Part shown: positions 1-7,731 of the stretch, in pieces
Numbering within the stretch: position 1 is the stretch's first letter
Layout of the letters: the number at the start of each line of letters is the position of its first letter
Assembly: GCA_965220385.1 (NCBI GenBank)
Contig: OZ244825.1
Coordinates: forward strand, 2,914,001 to 2,978,000
DNA length: 64,000 bases
Origin: PCPOR2b sp965220385
GTDB lineage: Bacteria; Poribacteria; WGA-4E; PCPOR2b
Direction: 5' to 3'
Notes under the pieces: generated by a model
Seen by the model: the letters and a program-made list of their open reading frames with translations, nothing else
Told to the model about the DNA's origin: nothing
Database searches by the model: none
Program-made: the position numbers and the translations under genes

Positions 1-1
1 G

Positions 2-505
2 TCCCCTGATGGCGAACACATCACTTTCATGTCCTATAGAGATGGGAACGGTGAAATTTACGTACTGGACGCCGATGGAAAGAATCCTCAAAACCTCACA
101 AACAATCCGGCAGAGGATTGGAGTCCCTCATGGTCCCCTGACGGTGAACACATTGCTTTCTCGTCCGATAGGGATGGGCCTAGGCATAGCCCCCATGAAA
201 TTTACGTGATGGATACCGATGGGGGGAATCCGCAAAGACTTACAAACCATCCGGAGGATGATTGGTTGCCTTCCTGGTCCCCTGATGGAGAACGTATTGC
301 TTTTGTATCTGATAGGGGCAGGAGTTTCGACATCTACGCGATAGACGCAGATGGTGGGAATCTTCAAAACCTCACTAACGTGCGTTTTGGGGAAGATATC
401 GCTCCTGAGTGGTTTCATCCTAATCTTGGGATTGCTCCCGCTGCGGTTGCTCCCATAGGCAGGAAACCCACAATGTGGGGATGGTTCAAACGGGCTAGTC
501 GATAA
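2..505 (+). CDS. TolB-like beta-propeller protein, 5' end outside window
   Basis: The frame is open from base 2, so this is the C-terminal part of a longer protein. It carries repeats of the WD40-like TolB type: W-x-P-S-W-S-P-D-G, then IAF-x-S-D-R-D-G, then IYVMD-x-DG-x-NPQ-x-LTN. It matches the C-terminal two-thirds of the protein at 1612-2586, including the end AVAPIGRKPTMWGWFKR. By analogy with that full-length paralogue it should be exported to the periplasm or surface. TolB-type propellers usually mediate protein-protein contacts; no catalytic residues are expected. The ATG at base 29 is internal to the fold and is not the true start. Confidence 0.85.
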   Translation, partial: SPDGEHITFMSYRDGNGEIYVLDADGKNPQNLTNNPAEDWSPSWSPDGEHIAFSSDRDGPRHSPHEIYVMDTDGGNPQRLTNHPEDDWLPSWSPDGERIAFVSDRGRSFDIYAIDADGGNLQNLTNVRFGEDIAPEWFHPNLGIAPAAVAPIGRKPTMWGWFKRASR

Positions 506-627
506 TCATCGCGGAATAGGACGAGTGAGGTATTGGGATTCGGAAATCTCTCTCCGTCCCGATCTCGTTCCGAGAGCGTTTCAACCTATAGGGGAACCAA
601 ATTCCCCTATTAACAAGGAGGATAGGT

Positions 628-1593
628 ATGAAATGCAAAATCACGGCATATCGCAAATACTTCTGTCTCGGTTGGCTTTGCCTATTGATGTTTGTTGTTA
701 GCCACATGGCGCAGGCAAAATTGAAGATTTACTACATGCAGCCCGGAAAGTGGGAGCGAAATCTTTGGCGGATGGATGCCGATGGGAACAATAAGGAACT
801 GTTCCTTGAGTCGCCCGTTCCGATGGACCAGCCTAAACTTTCCCCAGATGGGCAGCAAATTATGTTCACACTACCACCTTGGCGTAAAGGTGAACTGATG
901 GTAATAAATTTGGACGGCACCGGCTTGCGGAAACTCCTTGCCAACCCACCGCGTCCGGTTAATACGGATGCGGAATGGTCACCAGATGGGAAATGGATTG
1001 TTTATCAAGCCTATCATCCGGATTTGCGTCCCTCCACTCAATTGTATGTGACGGATGCTCAGGGACTCAACTCCTTTCAAATTGCCGCAGATCTAGAAGC
1101 AAACATGTACTTTCCCTTTTGGTTTCCAGACAGCAAGCGCATCGGCTTTACCGTCCTTAAACGGGGTGCCAAACTACATTGGGTCAATGCGGATCCCAAC
1201 GCGAAGGCAAAAGAGATGAATCACCGATTCTTTGCCTATCGGATTCGTTGGTCCCCAAATGGGAAACGGACGATTGTCCGCGGGGCAGTAGAAGAAAACG
1301 GAATGGAGGGATTGTTTCTTGGCGATGCGCCGGCCAGAAATCTGGTTCGTCTTAATGATGAGGCGAATATAGGCGGGGCGCAATGGTTACTGGACAACAA
1401 GCATATTGTCGGTACGAGCGGTACCAATGTCGTTGTGGCGAATGTTGACACCCAAGAAGTTCAGCGTTTAACCGACGATGGTCGAAGCAGGTTTGTCTTC
1501 TGGCACGACTCCGCGCTTGCAGTGGAAACTGCGGGAAAACTATCGACATCTTGGGGGGCAATCAAAGGGCAGGTCATAGAAACTAAAAAATGA
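628..1593 (+). CDS. Exported TolB-like beta-propeller protein (B copy 1)
   Basis: A 321-residue protein with an N-terminal signal peptide (basic start, hydrophobic core LGWLCLLMFVVSHMAQA, cleavage likely after AQA). The mature part has irregular TolB-type blades with SPDGQQIMFTLPPW, WSPDGKWIVYQAY, FPDSKRIGFTV and WSPNGKRTIV. It ends with the tail ETAGKLSTSWGAIKG. A strong AAGGAGG site lies just upstream of the ATG. It is about 120 bp downstream of the first A-type propeller and probably cotranscribed with it. The substrate or partner cannot be told. Its paralogue at 2650-3639 keeps almost every position. Function beyond a secreted propeller scaffold is unknown. Confidence 0.85.
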   Translation: MKCKITAYRKYFCLGWLCLLMFVVSHMAQAKLKIYYMQPGKWERNLWRMDADGNNKELFLESPVPMDQPKLSPDGQQIMFTLPPWRKGELMVINLDGTGLRKLLANPPRPVNTDAEWSPDGKWIVYQAYHPDLRPSTQLYVTDAQGLNSFQIAADLEANMYFPFWFPDSKRIGFTVLKRGAKLHWVNADPNAKAKEMNHRFFAYRIRWSPNGKRTIVRGAVEENGMEGLFLGDAPARNLVRLNDEANIGGAQWLLDNKHIVGTSGTNVVVANVDTQEVQRLTDDGRSRFVFWHDSALAVETAGKLSTSWGAIKGQVIETKK

Positions 1594-1611
1594 GAGAAGG
1601 AGGCACAGCAA

Positions 1612-2586
1612 ATGCGCCGGAAATATAATCTCGCATATTTCGTTTACGCTTTAGGTTTGGCGATGCTGATGATAAGCGTTGACGCACAAGCAAAGATTGC
1701 CTTTGTGTCTGATAGGGATGGACACGGCAGGGAAATCTACGTGATGGACGACAATGGCGAAAATCCCCAAAGACTCACAAATAGCCCGGAGCATGAATGG
1801 TTTCCCTCATGGTCTCCTGATGGCAAACGCATTATCTTTGCTTCCAGTAAGGATGAGGATTGGGCGATAACAGACATCTACGTGATGGACACAGATGGCG
1901 GGAACTCACGAAAACTCACCAAAAATCCCACAGAAGACAATTTTCCCTCATGGTCTCCTGATGGCAAACACATTGTCTTTGCTTCTAATAAAGGCAACGA
2001 TAACCAGTGGGCAACAGACATCTATGTGATGGACCCCAATGGGAGGAATCTTCAGAAGCTCACTAACGCAGGAAGTGAGTATTCTCCCTCATGGTCTCCT
2101 GATGGGCAACGTATTGTCTTTGGGTCCTATAGAGATGAAAACGCTGAAATTTACGTGATGGACGCCGATGGGAATAATCCCCAAAGACTCACAGATAATC
2201 CAGCGGATGACTGGAATCCCTCATGGTCCCCGAACGGTGAACGCATTGCCTTTGCGTCGGAAAGGGACGGAAACCTTGAGATCTATTTGATGGATGCCGA
2301 TGGGGAGAATCCGCGAAGACTTACCAATCATCCGGATAGGGATTTCTCGCCCTCATGGTCTCCTGATAGCAAACGCATTGCCTTTGCGTCTAATAGAGTT
2401 AGGAGTTTCGACATCTATGTGATAGATGCTGATGGTCAAAACCTTCAAAACCTCACCAACGTGATGTTCGGGAATGATACCGCTCCTACGTGGTTTCACC
2501 CTAATCTTGCGATTGCTCCCGCTGCGGTTGCCCCCACAGGCAAGAAACCCACAATGTGGGGGTGGTTCAAACGGATTGACCAGTGA
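1612..2586 (+). CDS. Exported TolB-like beta-propeller protein (A copy 2)
   Basis: A 324-residue protein with a signal peptide (core AYFVYALGLAMLMISVDAQA) directly followed by the first blade, KIAFVSDRDG. At least six regular blades follow, each with SWSPDG, a short beta strand of the IVFAS type, an IYVMD-x-DG strand and a closing LTN-x-P. This is the WD40-like/TolB C-terminal propeller without the TolB N-terminal domain, so it is not the Tol-Pal component itself. It ends with AVAPTGKKPTMWGWFKR. An AAGGAGG ribosome-binding site precedes the ATG, only 18 bases after the previous stop, which suggests one operon. Confidence 0.88.
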   Translation: MRRKYNLAYFVYALGLAMLMISVDAQAKIAFVSDRDGHGREIYVMDDNGENPQRLTNSPEHEWFPSWSPDGKRIIFASSKDEDWAITDIYVMDTDGGNSRKLTKNPTEDNFPSWSPDGKHIVFASNKGNDNQWATDIYVMDPNGRNLQKLTNAGSEYSPSWSPDGQRIVFGSYRDENAEIYVMDADGNNPQRLTDNPADDWNPSWSPNGERIAFASERDGNLEIYLMDADGENPRRLTNHPDRDFSPSWSPDSKRIAFASNRVRSFDIYVIDADGQNLQNLTNVMFGNDTAPTWFHPNLAIAPAAVAPTGKKPTMWGWFKRIDQ

Positions 2587-2649
2587 GATATCGGATTTCG
2601 GAGATCTCTCCTACAGAATAACCAAATATCCTCAGCAAGGAGGATAGGT

Positions 2650-3639
2650 ATGAAGCGCAAAATCACGTCCTATCGCAAAACCCTCTTCATCGGTTGGTTT
2701 TGTCTATTGATTTTTGCCGTGAGCCACATAGCGCACGCAAAATTGAAGATTTACTACATGCCGAGCGGAAAGTGGGAGCGAAATCTTTGGCGGATGAATA
2801 TCAATGGTGCAAACAAGGGGTTGGTCCTCGAATCGCCCGTTCCGATGGACGATCTTAGACTTTCCCCAGATGGGCAGCAAATCCTTTTCACACTCCCACC
2901 TTGGCGTAAAGGTGAACTGATGGTGATAAATTTGGACGGTAGCGGCTTGCGGAAACTCCTTGCAGACCCACCGCGTCCGGTCAATACGAATGCGGAATGG
3001 TCACCAGATGGGAACTGGATTGTTTATGAAGCGTATCATCCGGATTTGCGTCCCACCACTCAATTGTATGTGACGGATGCTCAAGGACTCAACTCCTTTC
3101 AAATTGCGGCAGATCTAGAAGCAAACATGTACTTTCCCTTTTGGTTTCCAGACAGCAAGCGCATCGGCTTTACGGTCAGCAAACGCGGTGCAAAACTGCA
3201 CTGGGTTGATGCGGATCCCAACGCGAAGGCAAAAGAGATGAATCACCGATTCTTCGCCCGTTCGATTCGTTGGTCCCCAAATGGCAAACGAACAATTGTC
3301 TACGGGTCAATAGAGGAATGGGGACAATGGGGATTGTTTCTCGGTGATGCGCCGGCCAGAAATCTGGTTCCTCTTAAAGATGAGGCGAACCTAGGTGGGA
3401 AGGCGCAATGGTTACCGGACAACACGCATATTGTCGGCACGAGCGGTTCCGAGCAGCACGAGGCAGAAGTGGATGTGGCGGTGGCGAATGTTGACACCCA
3501 AGAAGTTCAGCGTTTAACCGACGATGGTCGAAGCGTGTTTGTCTTCTGGCACGACTCCCCGCTTGCGGTGGAAACTGCGAGGAAGCTATCGACATCTTGG
3601 GGGACAATCAAAGGGCAGGCTATAGACATCAATAGGTAA
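2650..3639 (+). CDS. Exported TolB-like beta-propeller protein (B copy 2)
   Basis: A 329-residue paralogue of the protein at 628-1593, with the same signal-peptide layout (core FIGWFCLLIFAVSHIAHA) and blade motifs. Differences cluster in the loops, with a short insertion near the C terminus (around SEQHEAEVDVAVA) absent from copy 1. It ends with the shared tail ETARKLSTSWGTIKG. AAGGAGG lies just before the ATG. It closes the four-gene propeller array; the next gene is on the opposite strand. Role unknown beyond a secreted binding scaffold. Confidence 0.85.
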   Translation: MKRKITSYRKTLFIGWFCLLIFAVSHIAHAKLKIYYMPSGKWERNLWRMNINGANKGLVLESPVPMDDLRLSPDGQQILFTLPPWRKGELMVINLDGSGLRKLLADPPRPVNTNAEWSPDGNWIVYEAYHPDLRPTTQLYVTDAQGLNSFQIAADLEANMYFPFWFPDSKRIGFTVSKRGAKLHWVDADPNAKAKEMNHRFFARSIRWSPNGKRTIVYGSIEEWGQWGLFLGDAPARNLVPLKDEANLGGKAQWLPDNTHIVGTSGSEQHEAEVDVAVANVDTQEVQRLTDDGRSVFVFWHDSPLAVETARKLSTSWGTIKGQAIDINR

Positions 3640-3685
3640 GAGAAAGGGCGTATATCTGAAATAGGCGATTGTGTATTCAGCGAGA

Positions 3686-4579
3686 CTATGATGACTTTCT
3701 TTCCGGCACATCTACTCCCGATCTCTGCATGAAATCTCGCATGATTTCCAACTGATCCTCCTGCCCACGTCCTTGATCGCAGAATCGCCGAAAAATATCT
3801 TCGACCAGCGGACCGAGTTCTATCGGAATATCGAGCTCCCTGCCAAGTTCGACCGCCAAGTGCACGTCTTTAACAGCCAGATCCGCAGCAGAATTTACAT
3901 CCTCACCAGCCAAGAGTAGATCGATTGTTCGGCGCAGGTACATGCTATCACCTGTGCTGGTTTTAATCACATCGAGCAGTGCTTGTGGATCTATTCCCGC
4001 CTTGGCACCCATCGCCATCCCTTCACAGACTCCAGCGAAATTGATGAACATGATGAAGTTGTTCACCAATTTGGTCACATGTCCGCTGCCTATCGGTCCC
4101 ATGTAAGCGATATGGTCGCCAATGCTCTGAAACAGCGGCTGAAACCGCTCAAAATCCTCCTGCTCACCGCCGACAAATATAGTGAGTGTTCCGTCTCTTG
4201 CGCCAAAGACACCGCCGCTAATCGGCGCGTCGAGGACATGGAATCCTCTTGATGCTCCAATCTCAGCGATTTTCTGCAGGGTTGTGGGTGAATTGGTGCT
4301 CAGATCGATATAAGTACCTCCGCCCTTCAACCCCGCGAAAACACCGTCCTCACCCAAAACAACGGCTTCGACCTCTTTGGGACCCGGCAGCGATGTAAAC
4401 ACCACGTCAGATTGAACAGCCACGTCCTTCGGGCTTGCGCCCCATCTCGCACCGGCAGCTTCAAGATGCTGTCCCATCTCGCGACGGACGTCGTAGACCG
4501 TTAGGTTGTATTGGGCTTTGAGCATATTCGCTGCCATCGGATTGCCCATATTACCCAAGCCGATGAAACCAACGTTCAT
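3686..4579 (-). CDS. NAD(P)-dependent beta-hydroxyacid dehydrogenase (3-hydroxyisobutyrate dehydrogenase family)
   Basis: A 297-residue enzyme, normal length for the family. The N-terminal Rossmann signature GFIGLGNMGNPMAANM binds NAD(P). DAPISGGVFGARDGTLTIFVGG is the substrate-binding segment, and the lysine in GSGHVTKLVNN is the family catalytic residue. The family reduces or oxidises 3-hydroxyisobutyrate, tartronate semialdehyde (GlxR/GarR) and similar small beta-hydroxyacids; the exact substrate cannot be fixed from sequence. It lies downstream of a cupin and a PfkB sugar kinase on the same strand, which fits carbohydrate or sugar-acid breakdown. Cytoplasmic. Confidence 0.85.
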   Translation of the reverse strand: MNVGFIGLGNMGNPMAANMLKAQYNLTVYDVRREMGQHLEAAGARWGASPKDVAVQSDVVFTSLPGPKEVEAVVLGEDGVFAGLKGGGTYIDLSTNSPTTLQKIAEIGASRGFHVLDAPISGGVFGARDGTLTIFVGGEQEDFERFQPLFQSIGDHIAYMGPIGSGHVTKLVNNFIMFINFAGVCEGMAMGAKAGIDPQALLDVIKTSTGDSMYLRRTIDLLLAGEDVNSAADLAVKDVHLAVELGRELDIPIELGPLVEDIFRRFCDQGRGQEDQLEIMRDFMQRSGVDVPERKSS

Positions 4580-4778
4580 GTCAATCTCTCCGAAGTGTGC
4601 CGCTAATTATTTTTGACAACGTTCCATACCCATTTTTCCCGATAATCGAGTATTCGTCATTTACCGCACCAACAGCAGTTGGGGTATCGGGGCGAAATGC
4701 AACGTGTGTGGCAATGAACCAATGAACTAATAAACCGCTGCCCATTTACGTTTCACGTTTTACGCATTAGTACCGTGC

Positions 4779-5165
4779 CTAACGTGATTCGTCCTGCGTG
4801 GGAAACTCGGCGGGCATGGTGATTTCAATGACCTCAAAGTCGTCGGAGTACTCCAACACCTCATGCTTGATTCCGGGCGGCTGATACCAAGCGTCGCCAG
4901 CCTCAACACGGACCTCGCCGATGTCTTCAAAGTCAAGTCGTGCCCAGCCCTTGAGCAGGTAATTCATCTGGAAGTCGAGGGCGTGCGAGTGGTAGCCCAT
5001 AGGTCCGTCACAGGATTGATTGGCACGGATGACGTGTGCCAATACCTTGCCATCAGTGGCGGTGTTGATCCCCAGGTCTCGGTAGAGGAAGTAGGGGCGT
5101 AAACCTTCTGCCCAATTAGCATCTTTTATGTGCGAAGCAAACGCTCCGGTCGTTTTTTCACTCAT
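4779..5165 (-). CDS. Cupin-domain protein
   Basis: A 128-residue single-domain cupin. The first cupin motif is seen in GYHSHALDFQMNYLLKG and the second in GDAWYQPPGIKHEVLEYSDDFEVIEI, giving the usual His-rich metal site. I start at the ATG at 5165 because AAGGAG sits 8 bases upstream of it; the longer frame reaching 5234 has no such site. Small cupins may be isomerases, dioxygenases or sugar-acid binding proteins, and nothing here decides between them. It lies between the dehydrogenase at 3686 and the PfkB kinase, on the same strand as both. Cytoplasmic. Confidence 0.75.
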   Translation of the reverse strand: MSEKTTGAFASHIKDANWAEGLRPYFLYRDLGINTATDGKVLAHVIRANQSCDGPMGYHSHALDFQMNYLLKGWARLDFEDIGEVRVEAGDAWYQPPGIKHEVLEYSDDFEVIEITMPAEFPTQDESR

Positions 5166-5307
5166 GTTGTCACTCCTTTTCGCGTTAGATGGTAATACCA
5201 AATATTCCTCATCATCAATGGTGCTAAGCTGCAACTGTTGATAACGTGAAACGTGAAAACAGTTCTAATGGCGGTTCTATGAGAGTGTATTTCTCCAAAT
5301 GAACGGG

Positions 5308-6276
5308 TTAAGCATTGAGAAACGTCTCAATTTCCGATGCTGTTGGCAAGGCGGGAATGACGCCGATTTTTTGCGTTGTCAATGCCCCCGCTGCGTTGGC
5401 GTATCTCATGATTTCCTGGAGCTGATTATTATCGAAGTCGGGTAGCTTTTGCACACCGCTGGAGGCATGCATTACTTGCGTCAGCATCGCTGCGACAAAG
5501 CCGTCGCCCGCACCGAGCGGATCCACCACCTCAACCTTGAATCCATCCATATACCCTTGGTTAGATCCGTTATTGTAATAACAACCGTGCTCGCCGAGTG
5601 TCACGATGACCAGATCCACGCCAGCCTCCAAGATACGCTCACTTCCCTCCTCCAGTTCAGGGGTATCTGTGATAAACTCCCACTCCTCGTCTGCGGCTTT
5701 GACGACATTCGCATACGGCATGACCTCCCAGATCCAGTGTTTGGCATCTTCGGGTGCATCCCACATCATCAGGCGCAGATTTGGGTCGTAGGATATGAAC
5801 GCACCGGCATCCTTCGCATACTGAATCGCCCTCACAGTTGCATCGCGGACAGGTTGGTGACTTAGACTGCACGAACCGTAGTGAAACACGTCCGCAGATT
5901 GGACGTACGCTGCATCAATTTCATCGGGCGTGAGGAGCATATCCGCCCCCGGATTGCGGTAAAAAAGGATATCCTTCGCACCGTCCGATCGGGTAGCTAC
6001 AAACGCTAACGTTGTCCGGCGCCCCGCCTCTGAAATGAGATTGGTGGTATCAACACGACACTGTTCAAGCGTTTCTCTTAAGAAATCACCAAATGGTTCA
6101 GCGCCGATTTTGCCGATAAATCCTGAATCAACACCCAGTCTCGCCAAGCCAACGGCGACGTTCGCTGTCGCACCGCCCGCGGCTTTGGCAAATTCCGGAG
6201 CTCCCGCAAGCGTGACATCAAACGTTGTGGAAACAAAATCGATGAGTAGTTCACCGATGCAAAGCGTCTTGGGCAT
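5308..6276 (-). CDS. PfkB-family carbohydrate kinase (fructokinase-like)
   Basis: A 322-residue ribokinase/PfkB-fold kinase. The N-terminal PfkB signature is seen in AGGATANVAVGLARLG, and the C-terminal one, holding the anion hole and catalytic aspartate, in DPLGAGDGFVAAML. The closest group by motif is fructokinase or 2-keto-3-deoxygluconate kinase: the start LCIGELLIDFVS and the AGGATANVA segment are typical. It would phosphorylate a sugar or sugar acid with ATP. AGGGGA lies just upstream of the ATG. The dehydrogenase and cupin downstream are in the same orientation, suggesting a small sugar catabolism group. Confidence 0.85.
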   Translation of the reverse strand: MPKTLCIGELLIDFVSTTFDVTLAGAPEFAKAAGGATANVAVGLARLGVDSGFIGKIGAEPFGDFLRETLEQCRVDTTNLISEAGRRTTLAFVATRSDGAKDILFYRNPGADMLLTPDEIDAAYVQSADVFHYGSCSLSHQPVRDATVRAIQYAKDAGAFISYDPNLRLMMWDAPEDAKHWIWEVMPYANVVKAADEEWEFITDTPELEEGSERILEAGVDLVIVTLGEHGCYYNNGSNQGYMDGFKVEVVDPLGAGDGFVAAMLTQVMHASSGVQKLPDFDNNQLQEIMRYANAAGALTTQKIGVIPALPTASEIETFLNA

Positions 6277-6334
6277 CTCATTCCCCTTTTCCAGAGCCTA
6301 TTCCAATCTTAAGTACAAAGTAGGAATAACGACG

Positions 6335-6898
6335 TTACTTTTCCTTGCCTTGATCAGTTGGTATAAAAGGCGACGTTCGCCGATTGGAAGACAGGTGGGG
6401 TTTAGAGAATTGATTGATTGGAACGATCTCAAATTCTACGAGCAAGGCTTGTTTCTCACTTGGTGCCTGAGCGAGGGTCAGTGCATCGTTGGCTGGAAGA
6501 GGGAGCCGTGGTTGATACAATGTGAGACTCACAATTGAGGCAATCAATGCCAATGAAGCTGCAACAGCATAGGGACGCATCCGCGTCCGAAAACTGTAAC
6601 GCATCCATGCAAATGATGATTCCAATCGTCGTAAGATGCGACGAACAGCAGAGATCTGTTCTCTTTCGATTACGGTGATTGCTGCAGCGCGACGCATCAG
6701 GTCTGGCAGGAAATTATCAGAGGTCTGCATCGGATCAAGCTGCTGAAGGATCTTGTCCGTTTGCTGGATACGCATCGCTTCGTGGGCGCAAGTTGGACAC
6801 CGCTTGAGGTGCCACTGAATCAGTCGAACTGTCCACAAGGGCATCTCACGATCTACATAAGCGGATAACTGTGGTTGCACATTTTCACACTTTAGCAT
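6335..6898 (-). CDS. Zinc-finger anti-sigma factor, single membrane segment
   Basis: A 187-residue protein with an N-terminal ZAS-type zinc finger: CENVQPQLSAYVDREM followed by H-x3-C-x2-C in HLKRCPTC. A single hydrophobic segment, AVAASLALIASIVSLTLY, lies near residue 130, so the zinc finger should face the cytoplasm and bind the sigma factor. The ATG at 6898 has GGAGAG upstream and overlaps the sigma gene stop by 14 bases, the usual translational coupling of sigma and anti-sigma pairs. A longer start at 6919 is possible but has weaker support. The C-terminal outside part is short and has no recognisable sensor domain. Confidence 0.85.
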   Translation of the reverse strand: MLKCENVQPQLSAYVDREMPLWTVRLIQWHLKRCPTCAHEAMRIQQTDKILQQLDPMQTSDNFLPDLMRRAAAITVIEREQISAVRRILRRLESSFAWMRYSFRTRMRPYAVAASLALIASIVSLTLYQPRLPLPANDALTLAQAPSEKQALLVEFEIVPINQFSKPHLSSNRRTSPFIPTDQGKEK

Positions 6899-7484
6899 GG
6901 GAACTCTCTCCAATTCCAACCTCTATCAGGAGTGTTTTCATATTCTGCCGGGCGCGGTGGATAAGTGATTTCACAGCACTAACAGAACACTCAAGAACTT
7001 CCGCGATTTCATCATATCTCAGATTCTGATAGCTCACCAACAACAATGCCAGCCGTTGGTTTTCGGGTAATCGGTCAATTGTTTGTTGGATAATGATTTG
7101 CCGTTCTTTTTTTTCGTAAACTTCATCGGGAAGCTGGCTGACATCCTGCATTAGCTCCAAATAGCTGGCATCTTCATTTTCTGGTATAAGATCGTCGAGA
7201 TACGCGGTATTTCGCCGTTTCCGATCTCGAATTTCGTTACGGCACAGGTTCGTTGCGATAAGATACAGCCAATTTTTGAACCGGCACTTCGGCTCATAAC
7301 GACCTGCACTTCTGAAAACACGCAGAAATGTCTCCTGCGCCAGATCTTCGGCACGGTGATAGTCGCTTATAGATCGATAGATGAAATTCGTGATGAGGTC
7401 CTTATAACGCATCACAAGCAGCTCGAAAGCACTCATGTCACCGTTTCGACACTTCATCATCAATTCTTCATCGGAGGTACGCAA
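6885..7484 (-). CDS. ECF (RpoE-type) RNA polymerase sigma factor
   Basis: A 199-residue sigma-70 family protein with region 2 (FELLVMRYKDLITNFIYR, then RAEDLAQETFLRVFR for -10 recognition) and region 4 (LPENQRLALLLVSYQNL, with helix-turn-helix AEVLECSVSAVKSLIHRAR). Regions 1 and 3 are absent, as in ECF factors. The overlapping downstream gene is its membrane anti-sigma factor, so activity is presumably controlled by that protein. The regulon is unknown. The gene is transcribed away from the M81 peptidase gene across a roughly 250-bp divergent region. Confidence 0.92.
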   Translation of the reverse strand: MRTSDEELMMKCRNGDMSAFELLVMRYKDLITNFIYRSISDYHRAEDLAQETFLRVFRSAGRYEPKCRFKNWLYLIATNLCRNEIRDRKRRNTAYLDDLIPENEDASYLELMQDVSQLPDEVYEKKERQIIIQQTIDRLPENQRLALLLVSYQNLRYDEIAEVLECSVSAVKSLIHRARQNMKTLLIEVGIGESSHAKV

Positions 7485-7616
7485 AACGCATTCCCCCTTT
7501 TCTCAGGAGTAGTGATCTTGAAACGCCTGTGCAAGATTATAACACCAGAGCTGCGACACATCAACAATTATTATAAACACCGTTGTCCCGTTAGAAGTTT
7601 CGCTCAGCAATTTTTG

Positions 7617-7645
7617 TTGACCGACAGCAGATAAATTGGTAAGAT
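7617..7645 (+). promoter_or_regulatory. Predicted sigma-70 promoter for the M81 peptidase gene
   Basis: TTGACC at 7617-7622 and TAAGAT at 7640-7645 are separated by 17 bases. The match to housekeeping promoters is good (5/6 and 5/6). It points at the gene starting at 7732. Confidence 0.5.
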
Positions 7646-7656
7646 AGCTGTGTATT

Positions 7657-7673
7657 TATCTTATCATAAGATA
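7657..7673. promoter_or_regulatory. Perfect palindrome, candidate operator
   Basis: TATCTTAT-C-ATAAGATA is an exact 8-bp inverted repeat around one central base. It begins about 12 bases after the predicted -10 box, over the expected transcription start, a typical repressor position. It is too A/T-rich and short-looped for a terminator. No regulator gene of obvious fit lies next to it apart from the divergent ECF sigma factor. Confidence 0.4.
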
Positions 7674-7731
7674 TAGCGTGTCCTATGTCACGCCCGAATC
7701 ATAAAATATGAGCGTTGAAGGAGAGGCACTC

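Larger units (their letters stand above)
1..3639 (+). repeat. Tandem duplication of a two-gene TolB-propeller unit
   Basis: Two copies of an A-B gene pair lie head to tail with a period of about 2.0 to 2.1 kb. The A copies end at 505 and 2586; the B copies run 628-1593 and 2650-3639. The B proteins are nearly identical over long stretches, and both are preceded by the same ribosome-binding segment (caaggaggataggt then ATG). The first A copy is cut by the window edge, so the array may extend to the left. Divergence between copies shows the duplication is not very recent. Confidence 0.85.

Noticed and set aside
3983..4252. Long frames opposite annotated genes (for example 3983-4252, 16761-17495, 31679-32341)
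   Set aside because: They lie wholly or mostly within strongly supported genes on the other strand and have no family motifs.
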